Shown here: in pieces, positions 8,228 through 15,933 of the stretch
How positions within the stretch are numbered: position 1 is the stretch's first letter
How the letters are laid out: the number at the start of each line of letters is the position of its first letter
Origin: Halobacteriales archaeon QH_6_64_20
GTDB lineage: Archaea > Halobacteriota > Halobacteria > Halobacteriales > Halococcaceae
Assembly: GCA_003021235.1 (NCBI GenBank)
Contig: PXQR01000017.1
Coordinates: 1 to 36,075 of the forward strand
Length of the DNA: 36,075 bases
Direction: 5' to 3'
The notes under the pieces: model-generated
What the model was told of the DNA's origin: nothing
What the model saw: only the letters and a program-made list of their open reading frames with translations
Database searches by the model: none
Made by a program: the position numbers and the translations under genes

Positions 8228-8720
8228 CTGCCCCGGTTCCGGGTCGGAGGACAAACGGAGACGAAGCGGAGACGAAACGGGTATCGACGGTACCGACCGT
8301 TCTCTCACCGTAACGGATCGAGCGAAGCGAGACCGTCGAGCGGCCGCTCGGCGGTTCGGGGTAAGAGGGGTGAGGAGGGCAGTTTCCGGGCGCGCGGTGG
8401 GAGGATGGGAACTTGCGGCCGTCAGCGCGCGCCCAGTGATTACCGGGGGGCGATGGTATATAAATCCGTGTCAGACGGGCGTGTGACCGGCGCACGACGA
8501 CGCTCGGAGCAGGCTCGATGGGACCTGCATATCGGTCCGGTCGAACGGTAACGGGCGGTCCGAAACCGATCGCGGCCCGACCTCCAGGGCGACGGGACGA
8601 CACGACAAGAGGAGTCAGAACGGGGACGGCGAAGAGCAAGCGGTGATACGGTGCGAGAGGGGCGGAACGAGAACACGCGCCGACGGCGATCGAGGGCGAG
8701 CGGCGACAGGCGGGTCGTGC
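8228..8720. other. Non-coding interval with an orphan TATA box
   Basis: 493 nt between the ends of the convergent TrkA-type and ModE-like genes. I see no convincing protein gene or tRNA. A TATA-like element (GTATATAAATCC) lies at about 8456-8467 and also reads as TATA on the minus strand (TTTATATAC). Short G runs and C/G-rich inverted segments surround it. An untranslated RNA is possible but not shown. Confidence 0.4.
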
Positions 8721-9419
8721 TCAGCGGCGGGCGATCGCTCGGGTCGCCGTTGCCTTCCACGTCGCGACGACCGGGCTCCCGGCTGAGAGGTCGAGTCGGT
8801 CGAGGCTGTCGACGGTGACGAGCGCGACGAGCGGGGGCGAGTCGCTCCCGTCGGGCGCAAAGAGCACGCGCCCGACGCTTTCGGCGCGTTCGATCTCCCG
8901 CACCACACCTTCGATACGGTTACGCGCGCTGGTCCCGGCGGCCGGCGGGGCGTTCGCGGGCGTATGGAGCGTGATCGCGTCCGCGCGAACTGCGATCCGT
9001 ACCCGGTCGGCGTCGGTCGGGGCGAGCGCGCGGACCCTGCCGGCGTCCGTCTCACAGGACGCGAGTTCGCCGTCGCGTGCTATCACCTCGCCGGTGAGGA
9101 CCACCTCCTCGGCGTCGATCGTTCCCGAGACGGCTATCCGAAGACGGTCGAAGCGCGCAAGCACGTCCCGGGCACCCGACGTGAGCGCGCTCCCGCCGCC
9201 GCCCGACCCCCCGCGAGTGCGCTCGACTAACGGCCCGAACGCCTCCTCCAAGGTCCCGACCCGTTCGTGCGCCCGCGAGTACGACCGGCCTAAGCTGCTC
9301 GCCGCCGCGTTGAGCGAGCCCTCGGCGTCGATCGCGCGCAACAAGGTAGCGTCCTCGGTACCGAAAGCGACCTCCCCCGTGGTGAGGAAAGCGTCGAAGT
9401 CACCGTCCATCGGCCCCAC
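8721..9419 (-). CDS. ModE-like transcriptional regulator (winged helix plus molybdate-binding region)
   Basis: A 232-aa protein from GTG 9419 (ATG 9410 is an alternative). The N-terminal LysR/ModE-type winged helix is seen in FLTTGEVAFGTEDATLLRAIDAEGSLNAAASSLGRSYSRAHERVGTLEEAFG (about 10-63) and LVERTRGGSGGGGSALTSGAR, followed by a C-terminal TOBE/Mop-like part (LTGEVIAR..., VTVDSLDRLDLSAGSPVVATWKATATRAIARR). It is divergent from the substrate-binding protein gene of an oxyanion ABC transporter, so it probably senses molybdate or tungstate and represses that operon, perhaps through the palindrome at 9518-9533. Direct ligand evidence is absent. Confidence 0.85.
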   Translation of the reverse strand: MGPMDGDFDAFLTTGEVAFGTEDATLLRAIDAEGSLNAAASSLGRSYSRAHERVGTLEEAFGPLVERTRGGSGGGGSALTSGARDVLARFDRLRIAVSGTIDAEEVVLTGEVIARDGELASCETDAGRVRALAPTDADRVRIAVRADAITLHTPANAPPAAGTSARNRIEGVVREIERAESVGRVLFAPDGSDSPPLVALVTVDSLDRLDLSAGSPVVATWKATATRAIARR

Positions 9420-9513
9420 CTCGTCGGTTCATACCCGTCCTGAAAGGCGGGCGGACAAAAACTCGATAGGTGGGTCCGGCCGGCGACAGCGAATGACCGT
9501 GACGATCACAACC

Positions 9514-9533
9514 GTTATATCCAGTACTGGATA
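9514..9533 (+). promoter_or_regulatory. wtpA promoter with overlapping 16-bp palindromic operator
   Basis: A TATA box (GTTATATCC, 9514-9522) lies about 24 nt before the GTG at 9542. Overlapping it is a perfect 16-bp palindrome, TATCCAGTACTGGATA (9518-9533). Outside the core the arms extend loosely as CGTTAT...AACG. A dimeric repressor bound here would block TFB/TBP, and the divergent ModE-like gene is the obvious candidate. Confidence 0.65.
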
Positions 9534-9541
9534 ACGCCGTT

Positions 9542-10780
9542 GTGTCCATGACGAAACAACGGCTGGGACGGTCGGGACGGACCCGGCGGGCGTTCCTGGC
9601 GGGGGTCGGCGTATCGGCGTCCGTTCTCGCGGGGTGCTCGGCCGACAGCGGCCGTAGCGGCGGTGACGGTGACGGTGGCGGTGGCGACGCCGGTAAGAAC
9701 GGCGTCGACGGACCGACCGGAACCGGGACGACGGGCAGGGAGGGCGTGTCGCCGTCGGGTAACGGGGGAACTAGGATGGAGTCGAGCGGATCGACGGCGG
9801 ACTCGATCACGGTCTTTCACGCCGGTAGTCTCGCCCCGCCGATGGAAGCCGCCGGAGCTCGGTTCGAGGAGCGAACCGGTATCCGGGTGAACCGCGAGGC
9901 ACAGGGCTCGGTCGCCTCGACGCGGAAGATCACCCAGCAGGGCCGCTCGGCCGACGTCTTGGGGGTCGCGGACTACCGATTGCTCCGGGATGGGGTGCTC
10001 CCGGCGTTCGGCGGGTGGTACTCGATCTTCGCGGCCAACGAGCTGACGATCGCCTATACCGCCGACTCGACCGGTGCGAGCGAGGTCGGCCCGGGGAACT
10101 GGTGGGAGGTACTCACGCGCGAGGACGTACGCTTCGCTCACTCCGACCCGGCCGCCGACCCGAACGGCTACCGGTCGGTGATGGCGATGATGCTCGGCGC
10201 GATGGACTTTCGGGGACGGTCGCTCTACGGCGAGGACGTCTACGACGCGCTCCGCGAGCAGGAACTCGTCCCGGCCGACACCGAGACCGCACTGCTCGGC
10301 CAGCTCCGGGCGGGGGCGCTCGATTACGCCTTCGAGTACGCCTCGATCCGGGCGACCGAGGACGTCCGGACCGTCGACCTCCAGCCACGGGTCGATCTCT
10401 CCCGGGAGGGTTCGGAGTTCGCACGCTTTTACGAGAACGCTGCAGTCGAGGCCGGCGGGAACACCTACGTCGGCGCGCCGATCGCCTACGGTATCACCGT
10501 CCCGAGCGTGGCGAACGCACCGGAGGCCGGCCGGCGCTTCGTCGAGTTCGTGCTGGGCGAGGCCGGCGATCGGATCACCGACGAAACCGGGTTCACCCCG
10601 ATCGACCCGGCGATCGTCCCGCGGAGCGCACGGCAAGCCACCCCGGAGGCGATCCTGGAGGTCGCCGAACCGCGCCGATCGCTCGGATCGCTCGCACTCG
10701 ACGTCGGCCACCGTCCGCCGACCCATCGGTCCGCGACGACCAACACACCGGCGAGGACACCCTGGGACCTCCTCCCGTAG
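9542..10780 (+). CDS. wtpA: Molybdate/tungstate ABC transporter substrate-binding lipoprotein (WtpA-like)
   Basis: An extracellular solute-binding protein of 412 aa anchored to the membrane. The N-terminus has a twin-arginine motif (RTRRAFLAGVG) and a lipobox ending LAGC, so Tat export and lipid modification are expected. A Gly/Asp/Thr-rich linker follows to about residue 85. The binding domain begins ITVFHAGSLAPPMEAAGARFEE, with VNREAQGSVASTRKITQQGRSADVLGVADYRLL typical of WtpA/ModA anion-binding proteins, and later FAANELTIAYT and DYAFEYASIR. The C-terminus extends about 40 residues beyond the usual FTPIDP end, with low-complexity character. The permease gene follows after 30 nt. Confidence 0.9.
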   Translation: MSMTKQRLGRSGRTRRAFLAGVGVSASVLAGCSADSGRSGGDGDGGGGDAGKNGVDGPTGTGTTGREGVSPSGNGGTRMESSGSTADSITVFHAGSLAPPMEAAGARFEERTGIRVNREAQGSVASTRKITQQGRSADVLGVADYRLLRDGVLPAFGGWYSIFAANELTIAYTADSTGASEVGPGNWWEVLTREDVRFAHSDPAADPNGYRSVMAMMLGAMDFRGRSLYGEDVYDALREQELVPADTETALLGQLRAGALDYAFEYASIRATEDVRTVDLQPRVDLSREGSEFARFYENAAVEAGGNTYVGAPIAYGITVPSVANAPEAGRRFVEFVLGEAGDRITDETGFTPIDPAIVPRSARQATPEAILEVAEPRRSLGSLALDVGHRPPTHRSATTNTPARTPWDLLP

Positions 10781-10810
10781 ACACGGGGAGCCTCACACCC
10801 ATGCACTCGA

Positions 10811-11845
10811 ATGACCTCCGGGACGGACGATGAGATGAGCACGGGATCGCCAGCCGCCGGGTCGACCGGGGGCACAACGGTCGACTCGGCCGGGCGACTC
10901 GGGCGCGGATCGGCGGTGCTCGCGTTCGTCGTCGTGCAGGCCGTCGTCTTCGCGCTCGCGTACAGCGCCGGGCGGACCGGTCTCTATGCCTTCTTCGCGC
11001 TCGGCAGTGCCGCCACCGTCGGATACCTCTCCCATCGAGGATGGTTCGCCGTCGCGGCCGCCTCGCTCGGTGCAGTCCTCCTGATCGCGGTCGGCTTGCC
11101 GATGGTGATGTTCGTCGCCCGCCAGGAACCGGGGTTAGTGATCGAGACGGTGCTCGACCCCGAGGTCCATCGAATGCTCTATCTCTCGGTCTACGGCCCA
11201 CTACTGGCGGCGTTGTTCACCGTCGTCTTCGGGGTGCCGCTTGCCTATCTGCTCGCCGAGGGCTTTCCCGGCGACACGCTCGTCGAGAGCCTCGTCGACC
11301 TCCCCTTGGTCGTACCTCACTCTGTCGCCGGGTTGTTGGTCCTGTTCGGGTTCGGTGCCGGCGGGGCCTTCCCCGAGGTGCGGATGTTAGGGACGATGAC
11401 TGGGCTCGTCCTCGCGATGGCCTTTGTGAGCGCGCCCTTCACCGTGAACGTCGTCCGGGAGGCCTTCGAGACCATCGACGTTCGGCTGGAGTACGCCGCC
11501 CGGATCCACGGGGCGAACCGCTTCGAGACCTTTCGACGCGTAATCTTTCCGCTGTCGGCCCGGAGCGCGGTCACCGGCGGCGTACTCGCGTGGGCACGAG
11601 CGGTTTCGGAGTTCGGTGCCGTGGCGGTCGTCGCGTATAACGTCGACTTTTTCTACCCGTTCGCGGGCGAGCGGATCACCGGCCAGCACGCACCGGTGTT
11701 CATCTTCAACACCTACAGGGCTGGATCGCTCGCCGAATCGCGCGCCGTCGGGCTCGTATTGCTCGTCGTGAGCGTGTTGATCTTCCTGTTGGTGCGCTGG
11801 CTGGCCTACGGCGAGGACCACACGGCCGCGAGCGCGATGCCATGA
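10811..11845 (+). CDS. wtpB: Molybdate/tungstate ABC transporter permease (WtpB-like)
   Basis: The 344-aa inner subunit of the transporter. A charged N-terminus of about 30 residues is followed by extra hydrophobic segments ([39 protein letters not shown]), then a standard BPD_transp_1 domain: [41 protein letters not shown] and the EAA-type loop coupling to the ATPase ([22 protein letters not shown], then [17 protein letters not shown]). The start is uncertain (ATG at 10811, with downstream in-frame alternatives). Its stop overlaps the ATG of the ATPase gene by 4 nt (ATGA), so the two are translationally coupled. Confidence 0.9.
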   Translation: MTSGTDDEMSTGSPAAGSTGGTTVDSAGRLGRGSAVLAFVVVQAVVFALAYSAGRTGLYAFFALGSAATVGYLSHRGWFAVAAASLGAVLLIAVGLPMVMFVARQEPGLVIETVLDPEVHRMLYLSVYGPLLAALFTVVFGVPLAYLLAEGFPGDTLVESLVDLPLVVPHSVAGLLVLFGFGAGGAFPEVRMLGTMTGLVLAMAFVSAPFTVNVVREAFETIDVRLEYAARIHGANRFETFRRVIFPLSARSAVTGGVLAWARAVSEFGAVAVVAYNVDFFYPFAGERITGQHAPVFIFNTYRAGSLAESRAVGLVLLVVSVLIFLLVRWLAYGEDHTAASAMP

Positions 11846-12826
11846 CGCTCGCCGTCGACATAGCGGCGCGCTTCGACGCCCCCGGCGCGGAGGCGTTCGT
11901 CGTCGACGTGGCCTTCGAGGTCGAGGCGGGCGAGTCGCTCGTGATCCTCGGTCCGAGCGGGAGCGGCAAGACGCTGGTACTGGAAACGATCGCCGGCTTT
12001 CACCCGCATGAAGGCACCGTCAGGAACGGCGACCGTGACCTCACCGACCTACCAGCCGAGCGACGCGAGTTCGGGTTCGTCTTCCAGGATTACGCGCTCT
12101 TTCCGCATATGACCGTCCGCGAGAACGTCGCCTTCGGGGCGCGCTATCACGAGGACGGCGAGGTTCGCGACTCCGAGACGGTCCTCGCGGAACTCGGGGT
12201 CGCGAACCTCGCAACCGCTCTCGGCGCTCGACGTGCCGACCCGACAGGACCTCCGAGACGACGTCGCCGACCTGCTCGCCGACGTCACCGCGGTCTACGT
12301 CACACACAACCGGACGACGGCACGGGCGCTCGCCGACCGGATCGCGGTCATGCGCGAGGGCGAACTCGTCCAAACTGGGAGCCCCGAAGCGGTCTTCGAG
12401 CGCCCGAACTCGCCGTTCGTCGCTCGCTTTACCGGCGCGAACTGCCTCCCGCTCGACGCGCTCGGTGAACTGGATCGAAAGCTCGGGGACGGCGAGGCGA
12501 CCCACGCGGCGATCCGTCCCGAGCACGTCGAACTCGACCCCGAAGACGCCGATCTCGAAGCGAGGGTGCGACGTTGTACCCGAGAGGACGCGACGAACCG
12601 CATTACGCTCGCGTTTCCGGCGTCGATCGAGGCTGTACGGCGGATCGACACGGACACCGCCGGTCGATCGGCCGACGGCGGGCGACGGGCCGATGACGGA
12701 CAACGGGCCGACGACGTACTCGCGATCGAGGTCTTCAGCGACCGAACGCCCGGGATCGGCGAGCGCGTGGAGGTGTCGCTCCCCCGCGAGCACGTGGCGC
12801 TTCTCGGCGGGAGCGGGGCCGAGTAA
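11842..12826 (+). pseudogene. wtpC: Molybdate/tungstate ABC transporter ATPase (WtpC-like), internally deleted
   Basis: The 5' frame (from 11842) has Walker A GPSGSGKT (37-44) and the Q-loop [21 protein letters not shown], reading normally to LGVANLA (about residue 124). The next recognisable residues, [11 protein letters not shown], start at 12215 in a different frame and continue through the H-loop [13 protein letters not shown] and a C-terminal TOBE region (THAAIRPEHVELDP...) to 12826. The missing piece, about 90-100 nt, should encode the ABC signature (LSGGQ type) and the Walker B strand (LLLDE). As written, no ATPase-competent subunit can be made, although wtpA and wtpB are intact. A low-complexity Asp/Gly/Arg insertion sits in the TOBE region. 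Confidence 0.85.
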
Positions 12827-12911
12827 CCACGTCCTGGCTCTCCCAGGCTATCGAGCCGGACGCTCGAACGCGCTCGCTGGAACGCAGGGGGCGAAGACCC
12901 CCTCCGATAGC

Positions 12912-12923
12912 TTTAGTCGGCGG
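12912..12923 (+). promoter_or_regulatory. Promoter element TTTAGTCGGCGG before the microprotein gene
   Basis: Identical to the 12-mer at 7534-7545. It begins 29 nt before the GTG at 12941, a TATA-box position for a leaderless mRNA. Confidence 0.55.
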
Positions 12924-12940
12924 GCGATCGAGTGGAACCC

Positions 12941-13057
12941 GTGAGCTGGGCCGCCCTCTTCGAGCGCGCGAGCGAACACGAGACGACGACCGAGGCGATC
13001 CGGAATACTCTCGACACGGTTCGCGAGGAGCGCGGCGCGTGGAGCGGTGACGAATGA
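12941..13057 (+). CDS. 38-aa helical microprotein upstream of the PIN-like gene
   Basis: A GTG-start frame of 38 codons beginning VSWAALFERASEHETTTEAI and ending TVREERGAWSGDE. It is amphipathic and probably helical. Support comes from three signs: a promoter element 29 nt upstream, an uninterrupted frame of haloarchaeal composition, and an ATGA overlap with the following gene at 13054, which implies coupled translation. I believe similar short proteins precede this PIN-like gene in other haloarchaea, but that is from memory. Function unknown; a binding partner or antitoxin for the downstream protein is one possibility. Confidence 0.65.
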   Translation: MSWAALFERASEHETTTEAIRNTLDTVREERGAWSGDE

Positions 13058-13548
13058 GCGACGTCGGCCGCCCGAACGCCGATCGGCCGAACCCCGCCCG
13101 CGTCGTCGCCGACGCCGACGTTTTGGCCGCCGGCCTGCTGGTAGGTGCCCCCTCGCGCGAGGCGCTCGACCTCGTACGCGCGCACTCGTGGGTCGAACTC
13201 GTCGCGAGCGATGCGTTGCTCGCCGACGCCGAACGGGTGATCGAACGCTGTGCTGAGGGAGGTCTCGCCGCGGCGTGGCGCGACCGGATCGAAGCCGAAC
13301 GCGTGGCGGTGGCTCATCCCGACGGGGATCACCCGGCGCTGGCCTCGGCCTACCGGGGTAACGCCGCACACCTCCTCTCGCTGGACGCAGAATTGCGACG
13401 CGCGCGGACCGGCGCGAAGCTACGGGAACGACTCGCGGTGAGCATCAAGACACCGGCGGGGTTCGTCCGGCAGTGGAACCCCGAGAGCCTCTACGAAGCA
13501 GTCGAAAGCGGCGAGTATCCCGGTCCGGATCGCGATCCACGGGGATGA
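13054..13548 (+). CDS. PIN-like domain protein (DUF7384-type), unknown
   Basis: A 164-aa protein. After a 14-residue lead it shows a PIN-like layout: ARVVADADVLAAGLLVG with two Asp in the first strand, SWVELVASDALLADAERVIERC, then HPDGDHPALASAYRGNAAHLLSLDAELR with spaced acidic residues, and a C-terminal VSIKTPAGFVRQWNPESLYEAVE. This resembles PIN nucleases, but the acidic quartet is not certain. It is coupled by a 4-nt overlap to the 38-aa gene upstream. It could be a tRNA/rRNA-directed nuclease or a toxin-like protein; no function is demonstrated. Confidence 0.75.
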   Translation: MSDVGRPNADRPNPARVVADADVLAAGLLVGAPSREALDLVRAHSWVELVASDALLADAERVIERCAEGGLAAAWRDRIEAERVAVAHPDGDHPALASAYRGNAAHLLSLDAELRRARTGAKLRERLAVSIKTPAGFVRQWNPESLYEAVESGEYPGPDRDPRG

Positions 13549-13622
13549 GAGGTACCTGAATCGCAATTCGCGAAAGGGAGGCGGGACAAGGACGACCACG
13601 AGAAGCCGCGACGATCGGCACG

Positions 13623-13976
13623 CTACGCGTGTGGTCCTGGAAGCCACTCGTCGGCCCAGGCTTCGATCTCGGCGAAGACGGGTTCGAGCGAGCGGCCCTT
13701 GTCGGTGAGCCGGTAGTACGCCGCGACCGGGGCATCGGGTTCGAGGCGGCGATCGACCAGGTCCGCCTCGCCGAGGTCGTCGAGCACCCGAGAGAGGGTC
13801 CGGGAGTTCGCGCCGGTCGAACGTTTGAGCTCGTTGAACCGTTTCTCGTCCTCCTGGAGGTCGTGCAACACGATGAGACGCCACTGGGAGCCGATCTCGC
13901 GAAGCGAGTCGATTACCGCACAGGCGTGCTCGTCGTAGCGTTCCTCGCCGGTCGGCTGATTCGGCGCTGGCGTCAT
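13623..13976 (-). CDS. HxlR-family winged-helix transcriptional regulator
   Basis: A 117-aa DNA-binding protein. HACAVIDSLREIGSQWRLIVLHDLQEDEKRFNELKRSTGANSRTLSRVLDDLGEADLVDRR shows the HxlR pattern: a conserved Cys (C18), W32 before the first helix, the recognition helix with SRTLSRVL, then the wing (PVAAYYRLTDKGRSLEPVF) and the C-terminal dimer helix. Members often sense electrophiles or redox state through the N-terminal Cys. It stands alone, and its upstream region contains two palindromes (13989-13996 and 14011-14018) that could serve as TATA box and autoregulatory operator. Confidence 0.92.
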   Translation of the reverse strand: MTPAPNQPTGEERYDEHACAVIDSLREIGSQWRLIVLHDLQEDEKRFNELKRSTGANSRTLSRVLDDLGEADLVDRRLEPDAPVAAYYRLTDKGRSLEPVFAEIEAWADEWLPGPHA

Positions 13977-13988
13977 ACGTGATACTCG

Positions 13989-14018
13989 GTTATAACTATA
14001 TGCCCGGAGGGATATATC
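13989..14018 (-). promoter_or_regulatory. HxlR gene promoter with two 8-bp palindromes
   Basis: GATATATC (14011-14018) and GTTATAAC (13989-13996) are perfect palindromes 13 and 35 nt upstream of the ATG at 13976. GATATATC is the better-placed TATA box; the GTTATAAC copy would then overlap the transcription start, a plausible site for autorepression. Confidence 0.5.
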
Positions 14019-14194
14019 GGTTCGGATCGTAACCAGGTACCACGATACAACCGAATAGCCGGGCCCTCGGACTCGTCACGCGATCGCTATCAGGGGTGAC
14101 CCCGAGCGAGGCCCACAGTGTCACACCGGTGTTTCGGAACTGCGATACTCCGCGCTACCGAGACCTGCGCGGACTGTGACTCGTCCGATTCGCT

Positions 14195-14725
14195 TCACTG
14201 TCGTTCAGCGAACCACTCCGAAAACGACGCGAGCGCTCGCCCGCGGTGGGAGACGGCGTTTTTCTCCTGAGGACTCATCTCGGCGAAGGTTTGGCCGTTG
14301 TGCTCGAAGATCGGGTCGTAGCCGAACCCTCCCTCGCCCCGGGGAGCGACGATCCGGCCGCGAACGCTCCCCGCGAAGGTCTGTGCCGTCTCGCCGTCGC
14401 AGTAGGCGACGACGGCTCGGAAACGCGCACGGCGATTGCCCTCACGCCGCACCAAGTCGCCGACGCGGGCAACGCCGAGGGTGTCTTCGACGTACGCCGA
14501 GAACGGACCGGGAAACCCCGAGAGGGCGTCGACGAACAGGCCCGCGTCGTCGACGAGTACCGGCTCGCCGACGTGTTCGTAGGCGTCGCGCGCGCCGTAG
14601 GCGGCGATCGTTTCGAGCTCTTCGGCCTGGATCTCCGGGTAGTCGTACTCGACCCCCGCTACGTCGTCCAGATACTCGCGCGCCTCGTGGAGTTTTCCTT
14701 CGTTACCGGTCACGAACCGAAGCAT
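14195..14725 (-). CDS. rdgB: XTP/dITP diphosphatase (RdgB/HAM1 family)
   Basis: Housecleaning enzyme that hydrolyses dITP, ITP and XTP to the monophosphate plus pyrophosphate, keeping deaminated purines out of DNA and RNA. The 176-aa length is slightly below the usual 185-200. Motifs: MLRFVTGNEGKLHEA at the N-terminus (substrate loop), VLVDDAGLFVDALSGFPGPFSAYV (metal-binding DD), GYDPIFEHNGQTFAEMSPQEKNAVSHRGRALASF at the C-terminus (FGYDPIF and the SHR base-recognition motif). In haloarchaea this gene commonly lies near kae1-bud32; here four genes intervene. Confidence 0.95.
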   Translation of the reverse strand: MLRFVTGNEGKLHEAREYLDDVAGVEYDYPEIQAEELETIAAYGARDAYEHVGEPVLVDDAGLFVDALSGFPGPFSAYVEDTLGVARVGDLVRREGNRRARFRAVVAYCDGETAQTFAGSVRGRIVAPRGEGGFGYDPIFEHNGQTFAEMSPQEKNAVSHRGRALASFSEWFAERQ

Positions 14726-14867
14726 ACGGATACAGGGAGACGGCCGGAAACGTACCTGTCGATGCGGGCCGGTAGTTATTACCGTCCCGTCGGCTCGCAG
14801 TAGCCCTCGATACCGGTAGCTGCCCTACGATCGGAGGTCCAGCCGGTCGTTGCGGCGGTCGCCGGGC

Positions 14868-15218
14868 TCAGTCCTTCGGGACAACGACCGTACCGAGGGT
14901 CTGGGCGACGATCTCGCCGTCGCGGATCACGAAGGTATCGGTCGCGAACTCGTAGTCGTTGTCGGGGGTGTCGGCGTTCCAGACGATGTAGGCGTACTCG
15001 CCGTCGATCCGTCGCTCCTCCAAGGAGAAATCGACCGGCTCCTGGGAGAACTCGGCGAAGAGGTCCTCGAAGAGCCCGGCTATCTCCTCGTGACCGTGTA
15101 GCGTTCCCCCGTGGGTGATGAGGATCGCCTCGTCGGCGTAGTCCGTCATCGTCTCCTCTATGTCCTGGTCGCCGAACGCCTCCAAGTGGTGATCTAAAAC
15201 GGATTCGGTCGTGTTCAT
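14868..15218 (-). CDS. SnoaL-like (NTF2 fold) protein
   Basis: A 116-aa protein starting MNTTESVLDHHLEAFGDQDIEETMTDYADEAILITHGGTLHGHEEIAGLFEDLF, the classic start of the small SnoaL-like/NTF2 ketosteroid-isomerase fold, then YAYIVWNADTPDNDYEFATDTFVIRDGEIVAQTLGTVVV. Members bind or turn over small hydrophobic ligands; the substrate is unknown. The longer open frame to 15437 is rejected because its extension is Arg-rich and unlike the rest. A purine tract (AGGGGGG) about 8 nt before the ATG could be a ribosome binding site, and a TATA-like core lies inside the inverted repeat at 15279-15300, suggesting a leader of about 45 nt. Confidence 0.88.
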   Translation of the reverse strand: MNTTESVLDHHLEAFGDQDIEETMTDYADEAILITHGGTLHGHEEIAGLFEDLFAEFSQEPVDFSLEERRIDGEYAYIVWNADTPDNDYEFATDTFVIRDGEIVAQTLGTVVVPKD

Positions 15219-15278
15219 TGGTATTTCCCCCCTTGCCGTCGGGTCCGTGCCTCCGGCAGGGTCACCCTTCGATCGACC

Positions 15279-15300
15279 GCGAACGATACTAAGCGTTCGC
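15279..15300 (-). promoter_or_regulatory. Inverted repeat around the SnoaL-like gene promoter
   Basis: Perfect 7-bp arms GCGAACG (15279-15285) and CGTTCGC (15294-15300) flank an 8-nt spacer that reads CTTAGTAT on the minus strand, a TATA-like sequence. A dimeric regulator bound here would occlude the promoter. The regulator is not identified. Confidence 0.45.
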
Positions 15301-15477
15301 CCGCGAGCGTCGTCCCGCATCGATCGGGGCCGTCCGGTCGCGGTCGGAGGGCGATCGCGACGGTAGCTCCGAGGGAAGTGCCGGCCCGTAGCGTTCGTTC
15401 GCCGAGCGGCTGATCGCTTCATCGCTTCGATGCACACCGGGGAAGTCGAACGAGAGCGAACTCGGGCGAGAACGGAG

Positions 15478-15744
15478 CTACTCGACGATGACTTCGACGG
15501 GTTCGTCCTCCGAGCGGGCCTCGTCCGACCCGCGCCCCTCCTGCCAGCGCAACGCGGCGACGACGCCCAGGACGACCCAGGAGCGCCAGCTGGCGAGGTT
15601 GAGCGTGTAGCCGACGCCGAACGGTTTCTGGACCAACATGTCCTCGCCGGGCTGCCAGTACGCCGAAAGCATGCGACCGAGGCTCGGCTGCTCGAAGTTG
15701 TACGGGACGCCGAATATCTCGCCGGACGGTGGTCTATCAGCCAT
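15478..15744 (-). CDS. DUF5808-like membrane protein
   Basis: An 88-aa protein: MADRPPSGEIFGVPYNFEQP, a short amphipathic region, then a hydrophobic segment (about 49-66: NLASWRSWVVLGVVAALRW) and an acidic tail. The GEIFGVPYNFEQP...RMLSAYWQPG pattern matches a small haloarchaeal family I know as DUF5808; its role is unknown. The frame is open upstream into the PHP region, giving an apparent 441-aa fusion. However, a TATA box (CGATTTAATGC on the minus strand, 15766-15775) sits 26 nt before this ATG, and the sequence between the two domains is not protein-like. I treat it as a separate gene. Confidence 0.8.
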   Translation of the reverse strand: MADRPPSGEIFGVPYNFEQPSLGRMLSAYWQPGEDMLVQKPFGVGYTLNLASWRSWVVLGVVAALRWQEGRGSDEARSEDEPVEVIVE

Positions 15745-15765
15745 AGTCTCGGATAGGGTGGCCCG

Positions 15766-15775
15766 CATTAAATCG
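15766..15775 (-). promoter_or_regulatory. TATA box of the DUF5808-like gene
   Basis: GATTTAATGC on the minus strand, centred about 26 nt upstream of the ATG at 15744. It supports an independent transcript. Confidence 0.6.
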
Positions 15776-15933
15776 TTTGCGTCGGAATCGAGTCGCGAAA
15801 GCCGGACGAGAGCGGGCCTCGCTCCACGAGTTCCGGACGCCGGCACCGATACCGACGCCGAGCAACACCGAAGTCGATCGAACACGCCGAAGCGAATCGA
15901 CGGAGCCGAGCACTGGGCTATGGAATTCGGTGT

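Noticed and set aside
9515-10726. 403-codon open frame antisense to wtpA
   Set aside because: A shadow of the GC-rich reading frame; Arg/Gly-rich with no recognisable domain, and the plus-strand gene has a clear Tat lipoprotein signal.
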